From Flectonema sp. DT1601 (lineage: Eukaryota > Euglenozoa > Diplonemea > Diplonemida > Diplonemidae), in assembly GCA_964019425.1 (NCBI GenBank), contig OZ025785.1, positions 209,501-273,500 of the forward strand: a stretch of DNA of 64,000 nt, given 5' to 3'. Positions 41,650 to 50,439 of this stretch are shown piece after piece. The position numbers were made by a program, and so were the translations under genes. Position 1 is the first letter of the stretch; every line of letters begins with the position of its first letter. Below the pieces are notes generated by a model, which saw only the letters and a program-made list of their open reading frames with translations, was not told the DNA's origin and did not search any database.

Positions 41650-41745
41650 AATTGTGCCGTGACCGGGAATTGAACCCCCGACCACGGTTACGTAAGCGAT
41701 TTAAGGTCGACGACCATAACAACTCGGCTATGCAGGCTCTGGTAC
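41650..41745 (-). mobile_element. tRNA-derived SINE head or tRNA pseudogene
   Basis: The minus strand shows an A-box-like TAGCCGAGTTGTTATGG (41714-41730), a good B-box GGTTCAATTCC (41666-41676), and the spacing expected for a tRNA with an extra-long variable region. The acceptor stem pairs only at its first three positions, so it is not a functional tRNA. The 3' half folds into an 11-bp extended T-arm with two wobble pairs. It sits right after the poly-A tail of the truncated LINE. The GAGCC..CATAGC start is shared with 27926-28025. Confidence 0.5.
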
Positions 41746-41750
41746 GTCGA

Positions 41751-42916
41751 AAATTTTTTTTTTTTTTTTTTGGTTACACTCGTCTGTGCTTCCAGACTCT
41801 TTGTTTTTGTTCTTTTCACTTCTTTGTTTTGTCTTTCTTTTATACTTTCTTTTGGTTTAAGTCTGACAAATTGGAAAACACGGGAAACATAGGTAGGCTC
41901 CGCCTGAGGACGTAAGAAGAGCGGCAACGGGAAAAAATAAATGGTCACGCGTCCTTGAAATTGGACACACGAAGCTAATTCGGTTACCATTCCTACCATC
42001 GATAAGGAAAAACAAAGAATCGAGCATATAACTAGAGCGGTGGTCAAAGACCACTTGAACAGCCCGAAGGCCTGCCCTCAAGAGAAATTTATAAGGAGAA
42101 TAGGAGAAAAAGGAGACAGGAGTGTTGGAAGAGACACTGCGACAACACCGAAGGTGATGTGCAGTTACCCAACCAGGAGATGATTGATAATGATGAAAAT
42201 ACTAAATATTGATAAAACACTTAAATGGCGACTACGTGTCACCTACACAATTCCAAAGTCTCAGGTTGGATGCTTGTTCCATCCACCTGATCAACATCGC
42301 TACTGAAGGAAGCCAGCTGGTGGCAAAGATTGAGCCAAGACTGGCAGGAATGCCGTTGATGAGGATTAGATCACTTGATCGGTCCCATTTGCCTGTCAAT
42401 GTAGAAAAGCCAAGGATTTCATATCTGGCTGCATCGAGTTTCTGTGATGGACAGCCTACGAGTAGGTGGAGTTGGTTGGATGGAGCGCTATGGCAGAATG
42501 GACATTTGATGGCTTTCCGCCAGTTTTGCATCAGTGGATGACACCCCGTTCTAAAATTCGCAATTCTGATTTCATCGCTCCTTTTCATGTCGGGAGGATA
42601 TTTTATCGCGGCACCTTTGACGGTGTTTTTATAGCAAGTGTAACCAATTCTGTTCCAAATGTCCTTCGTGATCCCCCTCCTCACTCGGGATTTGTGATAG
42701 AAGAAGGATCCTCGGATTGGGATTTGAGGGAGGTATCTGTTGTGAGCCGATTTCTTAGCAAGTTCATCAACTTCGTCGTGTGCTTCTATCCCCATATGAG
42801 AAGGGATGAATTGAAGATGTACTTTCATACCGCAGTTCCGTAGGTTCTCGAGGATGCCGAGGGATCTGGTGTTTCTCTGTTTACACCTGCCACCCTTCAA
42901 CTCGTCCAACAATGAT
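41751..42916 (-). mobile_element. 5'-truncated Ingi-like LINE
   Basis: Holds only the end of RNase H and the C-terminal domain (coding part at 42232-42912) plus a complete 3' UTR ending in about 20 A on the minus strand. The coding part keeps FIPSHMGI, HDEVDELAK, the CPFC....H....C knuckle and LGFSTLTGKWDR but is only about 60% identical in protein to the neighbouring full-length LINE, while the 3' UTR is almost identical to it. It is a related but distinct subfamily. The full-length LINE abuts its truncated 5' end. Confidence 0.85.
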
Positions 42917-43405
42917 TTTTTTTTTTTTGGTTACACTCGTCTGTGCTTCCAGACTCTTTGTTTTTGTTCTTTTCACTTCTTTGTTTTGTCTTTCTTTTAT
43001 ACTTTCTTTTGGTTTAAGTCTGACAAATTGGAAAACACGGGAAACATAGGTAGGCTCCGCCTGAGGACGTAAGAAGAGCGGCAACGGAAAAAAATAAATG
43101 GTCACGCGTCCTTGAAATTGGACACATGAAGCTAATTCGGTTACCATTCCTACCATCGATAAGGAAAACAAAGAATCGAGCATATAACTAGAGCGGTGGT
43201 CAAAGACCACTTGAACAGCCCGAAGGCCTGCCCTCAAGAGAAATTTATAAGGAGAATAGGAGAAGAAGGAGAAAGGAGTATTGGAAGGGACACTGAGACA
43301 ACACCGAAGGTGATGTGCAGTTACCCAACCAGGAGATGATTGATAATGATGAAAATACTAAAAAAATAATAACAAATTGATAATGGCGACTACATGTCAC
43401 CTACT

Positions 43406-46400
43406 TTACTTCCAAAGTCTAAGGTTAGATGTTTGTTCCATCCACCTTATGATCAACGCGAGTGATGGAAGCCACGCCAAAGTGAAGAGAGCTTCAAGGT
43501 TAGGAATTTCGTTGGCAATAATAAGTTCTCGATCGCGATCCCACTTGCCGGTCAGTGTTGAGAAGCCCAGGATTTTGAACCTGGCAGAGTCGAGTTTGGG
43601 AGATTGACATCCCTGCAGCAGGTGAACCTGTGAGGACGGTTCGCCACAAAATGGGCAGTCGATTTTCTTGCGCCAGTTCTGAATTAGCGGGTGACGTCCT
43701 GTCCGGAAGTTCGCTATCCGTATCTCGTCGGCTCTTTCCATCCCAGGAGGGTATTTAACGGAACGGCCTCCGATGAGGTGTTTGTAGCAGGTGTAACCAC
43801 TCACGTTAAGCAGATCCTTTTTGATGCAGCGCTTAACATGTGATGATCGCGAGAAGTAAGTGCCTTTGACTAGCACAGGTCGGATGTTCTTGTTGCGCGC
43901 TGCTTCCTTTGCAAGCGCGTCAACTTCATCGTGAAACTCGATTCCAATGTGCGAGGGGATGAATTGCAAATGCACTTTCATTTCACACATGCGCAGGTAT
44001 TCTAGTATCTTGAGGGACTCAGTATTCCTCTGTCTGCACCTTCCACCCAGCAGTTCATCCAGAAGGGATTTTGAGTCCGTGAATAGCCTTACAGATCTCA
44101 TTGAAGGATCTTTGCTAAACACTGTTCTCAGATGTCTAGCCGCGTTCTTCAGAGCATGTTGTTCAGCCCTGTAGCTGCAGTCAGCTTGATAAAGCCTAGA
44201 CGCGTAAGCAGATCGAAGGCCGCTACGTGACTTGGCAATATGAGCCGCTCCGGCCGCGCCGGAAGCAGAGTAGGAGCCATCGCAGTTGATTACCATGTCG
44301 ACAGGAGGTAACGTTCCAATGTACGACATGAATTTTTCTTTGTCCACCGCAGGGTTCGCGGACTTCGGAAATCCGCAGCCGTTGCTAATCCTAAGGTTTG
44401 TCGGAGATACCCAGGGTTCCATCGAGTCAGGCTGTACAAGGCACTGGCTTTCACGCTGGCTGTCAATGCCAGGAAGGAGGCCAGCCCAGTAGCTTTGGGT
44501 TGAGGCGAGTCTGTTGGTACTAGGTATCCAAGTCATGGCTTTATACCTGTAGTACGCTATCTTGGTTTGCTTTTCAATCTGACGTTTAAAAGGAAGCATG
44601 TCCGCTTCCCACAGTAGAAGTTCTCTCGGTGTGCACCTGCTGCATCCAGTAACCAGCCTGGCAACCTTCCTCAGTTCGAAATCAATACTATCAACGCTGT
44701 TGCTTATCAACCAACCAAAGCTATCGAGCGCATAAGAGATTCTCGCAGTTACGTAAAGGTTCTTGACCATATTTAGCGTTTTGTAGTCAAGATCATACGG
44801 TTGAAGGCATTGAAGCAGAGATATTCCCTTTTTCAGTTCTTCATGAATCTTAGCCACCTGTTTGTGGAAAGTGAGTCTGTCGTCGATGTGAACCCCGAGG
44901 TATTTCACTGAGTCCACGATTGGCAACAGAAATGCGGTTTTAAACCTGGCTTTCACCACCATCACGTTGTCTTCGAGAACAATATTCCGCAACATCACGT
45001 TGTCAAGTTCATCTTGCGTTTTGATCGGAGTTCCATCAACCTCGAGAATAGTTTCGCCGCTTTGAAGCATGGGTCTAGAAGAGTTTAAGTTGATACTCTT
45101 TTCAATGTCACTATAGTCCATTTTGATAACGTTTTCCACAACAGATCTGGAAAACAGTAATTCGCGATTGCAGGTGTCGTTGAGAATCGTATCCTTCGTA
45201 CGGACTATCATCTTAAGAGCACAGGTCTTTGAGACCGATAGGGCCATGTCGTTGTCAGAACACCATTGATCCACCTTATCAAGTATTATTTGAGCATTTG
45301 AAAGAGCTTCTTCCATGTTATGTCCAGATACTACACATGCTGTATCATCCGCATACAGAGCAGACGTCGTTGTTTCTTTCTCCAGTTCCAAAATCTTGCA
45401 GAGGTCATCAACGTAGATAAGATAGAGAAGAGGACCCAGGATCGATCCCTGTGGAACCCCCTTAGCCAGAGTACGGAATTCGCTAAAGTAACCATTCGCT
45501 TCAACTCTAACCTTCCTGTTTGTAAGAAAGTCTGTGATCCATCTGATAATAACATTCGGAACACCCATCTTTACCAATTTTAATAAAAGTATCTTATGGT
45601 TGATCCTGTCAAACGCAGCAGTAAAATCAAACGATAAGAACACCGATCTCTTTCTCTTCATGTGCATCCTTACGACGGCATCTACCAAAACGGTGATCTG
45701 TTCGCAGGTATTTCTCCCCCTTCTGAAACCAGCCTGTAGTGGGCTGAGTGACGAATGTTTAGTGAGCCAGTGCATGAGTCGGTCATACACGAGCCTCTCC
45801 GCAAGTTTCCCAACAACCGATGTGAGCGTAATGGGTCTGAAACTCTTCAGCTCATTTCGAGGTTTTCCAGCCTTGAACATAGGCTTGATTAAACCTTGTT
45901 TCCACTGGTACGGTACTTTTGAAGTCTTCCAGGAAGTGTTAATAATTCTCAAGAGGTATTCCACTGTTGCCGGAGTGAAGTTTTTGATCATCTCATTGTG
46001 AACTCCATCAGGTCCTGCAGCCTTGCGGGTCTTCAGGTTCTTAATCGCTGCTTTAATTTCAGCCATTGTGAAATCACAGCAAATATCCATTTCATTATCA
46101 CCTTCTGAGAGTGCGGGGGCCTCTAGCGATAATATTTCCGATTTCGAGACAAACAGGTCCAAGAATGCTGATGGGAGATCGCAGTCGGAGATGTTGTTGA
46201 CACTGATATCTTTACCAGCATCTTGCTGCAGTTCTTTGATCTTCTTAAACGCAAAGGCAAAGTTGTTACCCTTGTCAAGTTGATCACGTAGGTGGACACC
46301 CTTCGATTTGGTAGAATCAGGTGTTGACGTCTTCCACTTTCGTCTCCGTTTCCCTTTGAAAAGGACACGTCGACGAATGAATTTAGCCGCCACTTCATGC

Positions 46401-47317
46401 AGTATGTTGTTAAAGAGCTTAGCATTCGCAGTTGCATCGTTGGAGAGTTTCGATTTTCTAATTCTCTTATCGAGCATATTTCCAAAGCAGTTCCAATCCG
46501 TAGACTTGAAGTCCCACACTACGCGTTTCTTAGAACCTATCGTGGCCCGTGTAAGTTGACACATGGGATCCAGTACGGTGTAGAGAGGTCGGTGATCAGA
46601 TCCATGTTTATTATCTTCTCTAATTACAGAGAATTCTTCCAGAATCATCGAGTTTTGAAAAAATACTACGTCCGGCGAGGTACCGCCCCCCGGGATATTA
46701 GGAAAAGGCCTTGTGATTGACCCCATTTTGTTGGCTACCAGTAGATCATTGTGTGCTGCCCATTCATGTAGAGTAGAACCTGCTGGCGTCGATTTTGATG
46801 ACCACACCGGATGATGGGCATTAAAGTCACCCGCGACGATTGCTTTCGTTGAGACCGGAAGATCTGACTTTCTGATCTTGCATCCCGGGGGAGCATAAAT
46901 ATTTAAAATGTCAATCTTTCCACCTATGTTGACCTTTACAACTTCAACATCATTTAAGTGAGGCGGAAGTACGATATCAGAACGCTGCTGAGTGTGGCAT
47001 TTCTTCACCATAATAATAACCCCACCACCCCGTGTTGCCCTATCATTCCGATAGGTAAAATAATCCGTGTGTGAGACTACATCCCTTGTCCAAGTTTCTT
47101 GCAGGCACAGTACGTCAGGCGCATAGGCATTAAGCAGCTTGTGTATGTAGGCACCTTTGTTCCCCATTGATCGACAGTTCCAACTTAGTAGTGATATGAG
47201 GGAGTCGTCAGGGCCAGGGTTGCGTTCGACGTCGCCTGCTTTAAGCAGCAATTCACGAGCCGTATTCTTTTCCACGAGAGAGTTAGTTGGGCTGAGATCA
47301 TCTTCATCGTCATCTAG
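43406..47317 (-). CDS. LINE ORF2: 2A, endonuclease, RT, RNase H
   Basis: Numbering from 47275: the 2A motif GDVERNPGP is at 14-22. The AP endonuclease (~28-235) has N33, E60, GDFNAHH at 149-155 and SDHRP at 226-230. The reverse transcriptase (~400-860) has FDFTAAFD 549-556, GVPQGSILGP 606-615, YADD 641-644 and KYLGVHID 791-798. A PDZ-like segment is inserted at about 735-778. RNase H (993-1127) has D999, E1038, D1067 and D1116/D1119. A C-x2-C-x7-H-x4-C knuckle lies at C1207-C1223. The frame opens directly after the ORF1 stop and has no ATG before residue 37, beyond the catalytic N33, so initiation at an internal AUG would give a dead endonuclease. Readthrough from ORF1 followed by 2A skipping is the likely route. 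It performs target-primed reverse transcription. Confidence 0.9.
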   Translation of the reverse strand, partial: LDDDEDDLSPTNSLVEKNTARELLLKAGDVERNPGPDDSLISLLSWNCRSMGNKGAYIHKLLNAYAPDVLCLQETWTRDVVSHTDYFTYRNDRATRGGGVIIMVKKCHTQQRSDIVLPPHLNDVEVVKVNIGGKIDILNIYAPPGCKIRKSDLPVSTKAIVAGDFNAHHPVWSSKSTPAGSTLHEWAAHNDLLVANKMGSITRPFPNIPGGGTSPDVVFFQNSMILEEFSVIREDNKHGSDHRPLYTVLDPMCQLTRATIGSKKRVVWDFKSTDWNCFGNMLDKRIRKSKLSNDATANAKLFNNILHEVAAKFIRRRVLFKGKRRRKWKTSTPDSTKSKGVHLRDQLDKGNNFAFAFKKIKELQQDAGKDISVNNISDCDLPSAFLDLFVSKSEILSLEAPALSEGDNEMDICCDFTMAEIKAAIKNLKTRKAAGPDGVHNEMIKNFTPATVEYLLRIINTSWKTSKVPYQWKQGLIKPMFKAGKPRNELKSFRPITLTSVVGKLAERLVYDRLMHWLTKHSSLSPLQAGFRRGRNTCEQITVLVDAVVRMHMKRKRSVFLSFDFTAAFDRINHKILLLKLVKMGVPNVIIRWITDFLTNRKVRVEANGYFSEFRTLAKGVPQGSILGPLLYLIYVDDLCKILELEKETTTSALYADDTACVVSGHNMEEALSNAQIILDKVDQWCSDNDMALSVSKTCALKMIVRTKDTILNDTCNRELLFSRSVVENVIKMDYSDIEKSINLNSSRPMLQSGETILEVDGTPIKTQDELDNVMLRNIVLEDNVMVVKARFKTAFLLPIVDSVKYLGVHIDDRLTFHKQVAKIHEELKKGISLLQCLQPYDLDYKTLNMVKNLYVTARISYALDSFGWLISNSVDSIDFELRKVARLVTGCSRCTPRELLLWEADMLPFKRQIEKQTKIAYYRYKAMTWIPSTNRLASTQSYWAGLLPGIDSQRESQCLVQPDSMEPWVSPTNLRISNGCGFPKSANPAVDKEKFMSYIGTLPPVDMVINCDGSYSASGAAGAAHIAKSRSGLRSAYASRLYQADCSYRAEQHALKNAARHLRTVFSKDPSMRSVRLFTDSKSLLDELLGGRCRQRNTESLKILEYLRMCEMKVHLQFIPSHIGIEFHDEVDALAKEAARNKNIRPVLVKGTYFSRSSHVKRCIKKDLLNVSGYTCYKHLIGGRSVKYPPGMERADEIRIANFRTGRHPLIQNWRKKIDCPFCGEPSSQVHLLQGCQSPKLDSARFKILGFSTLTGKWDRDRELIIANEIPNLEALFTLAWLPSLALIIRWMEQTSNLRLWK
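44942..45073 (-). other. PDZ-like segment within the reverse transcriptase
   Basis: Encodes LQSGETILEVDGTPIKTQDE, then LDNVML, and DNVMVVKARF after a short gap, which matches the G-D-x-I-L-x-V-N-G-x-x strand, the helix and the closing strand of PDZ domains. It lies between the YADD motif and KYLGV, where LINE RTs usually have a short linker. Confidence 0.45.
47210..47236 (-). promoter_or_regulatory. 2A ribosome-skipping motif
   Basis: Encodes GDVERNPGP preceded by LLLKA, an exact fit to the D-V/I-E-x-N-P-G-P consensus. The separation point is between G21 and P22. It is followed within about ten residues by the endonuclease core, so skipping would release an ORF2 protein starting with Pro. 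Confidence 0.85.
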
Positions 47318-47320
47318 TCA
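47311..47320 (-). promoter_or_regulatory. UGA-CUAG readthrough context between ORF1 and ORF2
   Basis: The ORF1 stop reads TGA-CTA-G on the minus strand (TGA at 47320-47318). ORF1 and ORF2 are in the same frame, separated by this single stop, then 14 sense codons to the GTG at 47275. UGA CUA G is the strongest known eukaryotic stop-readthrough context. Confidence 0.75.
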
Positions 47321-48979
47321 GTTGAGATCAAAGTCCGAGTCGTTACTTTCCATTTCTTCGTCACAGTTATTATCACCATCTTGTTTAACGTTAGATTCGG
47401 TGGGCGGTGCTGGTGCTGGTGCTGGTGCTGGCGCTGTTGTCGGTGCTGGTGCTGGCGCTGGTGTTGGTACTGATGCTGGTGCTGGTGTCTGCTGTTGAGT
47501 TGGCTGCTGTGGTTGAGGAGTTGTCTTCGGTCTCTTCAGAGTTCCCGTCAATTTTTGAGCCGCGTCGCCTGGGTTGTAGGTTGGGCCTAGGGGCTTCCTG
47601 TCGCTTCGTTTGACTTCTTTATTTATCACAAGATACTCATTTGTACCAATGCTTACGAAGTTGGGCGGTTGCGATTTTGCAATTGCAACAATAGTAGTAC
47701 TCCCTCCTTTATGGAAAGATGCAACAACTGTGTGCTCCCAGTTGTGTGAGGACTTCAAGAAGTCGCTGATCTGCGCTATCGAAAATTTGCGAATCGCCAT
47801 CGAGTTTATAATAAACCTGTCGCCCGAGGGCAGTGCAGGCTTGATTGCCGCGTTGAGCTTAATGCTGACTCTGATATTACAATCAGGGTGGACTCGGAGT
47901 CCAAAACAGCTTTTGAACCTGCACATGTAGAACTTCCCTTTAAATTCATCAAGTACAGAAGTCTTGGACTTCGCTGCCAGGAAGCCAAGGTCGTTCTTAA
48001 ATTGCAAAGTCGGCCAAACGTCACTTCCGTTCGACCATCCCGGATTTCTGATAAAGACATTCTTGGGTTTGTCGGTTTCAGGTTCGCTGTTGTTGTAATC
48101 CAGAACCTCGTGTACTCGGTTTCTGGGGATTCTGATCGCCATCGAGGTGTGGGATTCATTTTTCCTGTAGCTAAAGGGGTCCGCCTTTATCTTCAATTTT
48201 TTAAGAATATCGGTCGATTTGACTGTCAATTCTTTCTCGGTTGATTTTCCCCAGTCTTGGATGAATAGAACTGGGTCGGGTGTTGGTATCTGGTGGTTAA
48301 CTGATGCTTTTGAGAAGTCTTCACCATAGACGTGCGTGTAAAATACTCGCCTGATCTCGCAGACGCCACCTTTCTTAATTACCGGTATTGCTACTGGAAC
48401 CGTGCCCTTTGTGAGTGGGACTTTACTGATAGCAGCCCATCGACCGCTCTTCTTCGTTTGGCGAAGCGCTTCAAAGTCTTGTTTTGAACGGACCAGAACA
48501 AGACCAGATGTCAAATTGTTTGTAGCATTAGCTGCTACGTCGTAACTGATGGTGGCCACAGAGCCTGCCCACGCACCGTGGATGTGCCACTCCGGGTAGC
48601 TTGCTTTTGCTTTTCCCTTCGTGGTTTGATTGTCCTTCATTGCTGTCGGTATCGGCAATGAGAACGGCTTCGTACTCGTTTGTTGATTAGAAGCTGTAGA
48701 TGCTCCTGTAGTTGGTTGGTTGACACCTGTGGTTGAAGGTGTTGTCGCTCCTGCTGCCGTCGTCGCGGTCGCTTCCGTCCCACCACCCCCATCGAGTGTG
48801 TCCGGTCTCCTCCTCTTCATCTCCGGGTTCCCATCTTCTGACCCAGCCACAAATTGAACGATCTCCATTAGGAGATTTGCCACCCTTCTTTCCTTCTCTT
48901 GCTCCGGGATCCCGTCTTCTCCCACCATCTTCAGGAGGTTCATAGCCTCCGACACCAACCTCTTCAGGTTGTCTCTCAT
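47318..48979 (-). CDS. LINE ORF1, 553 aa
   Basis: I chose the ATG at 48979 because the frame upstream has only a non-ATG start. The N-terminal ~45 residues are helical (LKRLVSEAMNLLKMVGED), followed by a Thr/Ala/Gly-rich linker, a folded-looking central region of about 330 residues (EWHIHGAWAGSVATISYDV ... FYMCRFKSCFGLRVHPDCN ... TTIVAIAKSQPPN), a Pro/Ala-repeat stretch (APAPAP) and an acidic C-terminus ending DFDLN before UGA. It has neither the CCHC knuckles nor the RRM usual in LINE ORF1 proteins. Expected to be the RNA-binding partner of ORF2, but the fold is not recognised. Confidence 0.75.
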   Translation of the reverse strand: MRDNLKRLVSEAMNLLKMVGEDGIPEQEKERRVANLLMEIVQFVAGSEDGNPEMKRRRPDTLDGGGGTEATATTAAGATTPSTTGVNQPTTGASTASNQQTSTKPFSLPIPTAMKDNQTTKGKAKASYPEWHIHGAWAGSVATISYDVAANATNNLTSGLVLVRSKQDFEALRQTKKSGRWAAISKVPLTKGTVPVAIPVIKKGGVCEIRRVFYTHVYGEDFSKASVNHQIPTPDPVLFIQDWGKSTEKELTVKSTDILKKLKIKADPFSYRKNESHTSMAIRIPRNRVHEVLDYNNSEPETDKPKNVFIRNPGWSNGSDVWPTLQFKNDLGFLAAKSKTSVLDEFKGKFYMCRFKSCFGLRVHPDCNIRVSIKLNAAIKPALPSGDRFIINSMAIRKFSIAQISDFLKSSHNWEHTVVASFHKGGSTTIVAIAKSQPPNFVSIGTNEYLVINKEVKRSDRKPLGPTYNPGDAAQKLTGTLKRPKTTPQPQQPTQQQTPAPASVPTPAPAPAPTTAPAPAPAPAPPTESNVKQDGDNNCDEEMESNDSDFDLN

Positions 48980-49060
48980 AATTACTTTTTCCTGTGAAAC
49001 GTACCCACTGATTCTTACCAATATTAGGTTGCGAAATCAATAAAGTACAGAAAATCTTTT

Positions 49061-49540
49061 TATACTTATTACTTTTCTGTCCTAACGGAACGGAAAATGA
49101 AAAATGTCCTTCCTTATCTAAAATGCACTCTGCACCTATTATGTTGGTTCAGCAGTGGCTTATCGAACTTATTAGCTCTCGTTGCACTGGTTAGCGCTGT
49201 GTTTGAGACGTTATATTATATCGGTACACTTTTAACTAATATGTTACTTCCTTTCCTTAGCAAATTTTGCTCTTTTTGTTATTTCTCTAAAACAAAAGAA
49301 TTTCCCACCCTCCCACCCTGGGTGTTTCTTCTTGAGGTTCGCTATTGGTGTACCTGTTGTTTCTGGCTTGTTGCACCTCTTGCCTCGGTGTTTTTCAAAG
49401 TCTTGGGTAACCGACCTCTCGAAGATGCAACATTACCCCGACGTCAGTTGTTTGTGTTTAATCTCTTTAACATTATAATTATAATTTAGTATCCATTTAT
49501 TTATTCAGTCTTAATTACACAATATGGACGATGATGGTCA
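49061..49540. other. Possible LINE 5' UTR
   Basis: Lies between ORF1 and the resumption of the inverted arm at 49541, so it belongs to the inserted block. It is probably LINE 5' UTR, though its boundary and any internal promoter are not identified. The plus-strand open frame at 49097-49489 is Leu/Phe-rich with no match and is not called. Confidence 0.4.
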
Positions 49541-50345
49541 TTCCTACCATGGTTGAAATACTCTGGCAACTGATCTTCAATTTTATGTTGTTTGTTAGCT
49601 GCTGGTGTAATTAAATCATGTGTTGATACTTGCATTTGTTTATTTGTTATCTTTTACTACAATAATGCTTGCCTATATCTTTTCTTTTTATTCCCTATCT
49701 GTTCTGATCTGTTACTTCATTTGTCTTGTTTAACTTCAGTTATATGCATTTTACTTTTTATTGTTTCCCATCTACTTTTTATTTTCTATTAGTTCTGGTC
49801 AGAAACTCCTGGGCAGCAAGAAGGAAAGTAGTTAAGTACTTCTGGGTGTTTGGCATCACCCCCCATAGTGAGCAAGTACAACAGGTAGCATTGGTAGTCT
49901 GTTGATCCTGAGTGATCCCAGCTACAGTTTTGTTTTTCTTTCTTTTTTTTAGAAGAAGATCAGGACATCCAAGCACTGCTGGATAGTTGCTGAATGCAGG
50001 GCCTGCCTGTGGCATTATAATAACAGGCTAAGTCATTTGTAGTTCATAGTTTACCTTTGATTTTATAACTTCACACAGGGTACTATGAACGATGAGAGAT
50101 CCAGTGGGATCACTCAGGGTCTAGTAGAGACCACCAATGTTGTGCGTTGATAGGCAAGGTGACCAACCTTGACATTCTTTCTTTTCTCTCCTGTTGTGAC
50201 AAACACAAAATACACACACAGCTTACAGTGTGTTCTTTGTGTATGTTTTCTTCAGGTGTGAGTAGTTTTTTTGTTCTTGCTCTTCAGGGAGGGCCTTAGC
50301 CAAAAGCTAACAGTCCAAATCTCACCTGGAAATTCAACTCATCTT
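49541..50345 (-). repeat. Left inverted arm of a large element
   Basis: Reverse complement of 51560-52365. The long frames in both arms translate to identical peptides, so the arms are nearly identical. It ends inward with the GGAGGGCCTTAGCCAAAAGC box. With 41491-41549 it makes an arm of about 870 bp. Confidence 0.9.
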
Positions 50346-50439
50346 CCATTTGTACATTGTCATTCTGTTCATTTGTTATGTTACGTTGGTAGTTGAACTC
50401 TTTTGATGTGTTTCAACAGGAAGAATAAATGACTCGAAA

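Larger units (their letters stand above)
42917..49060 (-). mobile_element. Full-length Ingi-like LINE with two in-frame ORFs
   Basis: From a poly-A tail at 42917-42931 (T-run on the plus strand) through a ~470-bp 3' UTR, ORF2 (43406-47317) and ORF1 (47318-48979). The 5' end is not sharply defined. The insertion as a whole extends to about 49540, so 49060-49540 is either 5' UTR or separate sequence. Endonuclease, reverse transcriptase and RNase H are all present with their catalytic residues, so the element looks whole and young. RNase H after the RT plus a 2A motif at the start of ORF2 point to the Ingi clade, best known from trypanosomes but also present in animals. Confidence 0.85.

Noticed and set aside
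41650-41745. Functional tRNA gene
   Set aside because: A- and B-boxes are present but the acceptor stem pairs only at three positions and the anticodon arm is irregular, so it is a SINE head or pseudogene.
49097-49489. 130-residue hydrophobic plus-strand frame upstream of LINE ORF1
   Set aside because: Antisense to the probable LINE 5' UTR, no recognisable family and no supporting context.
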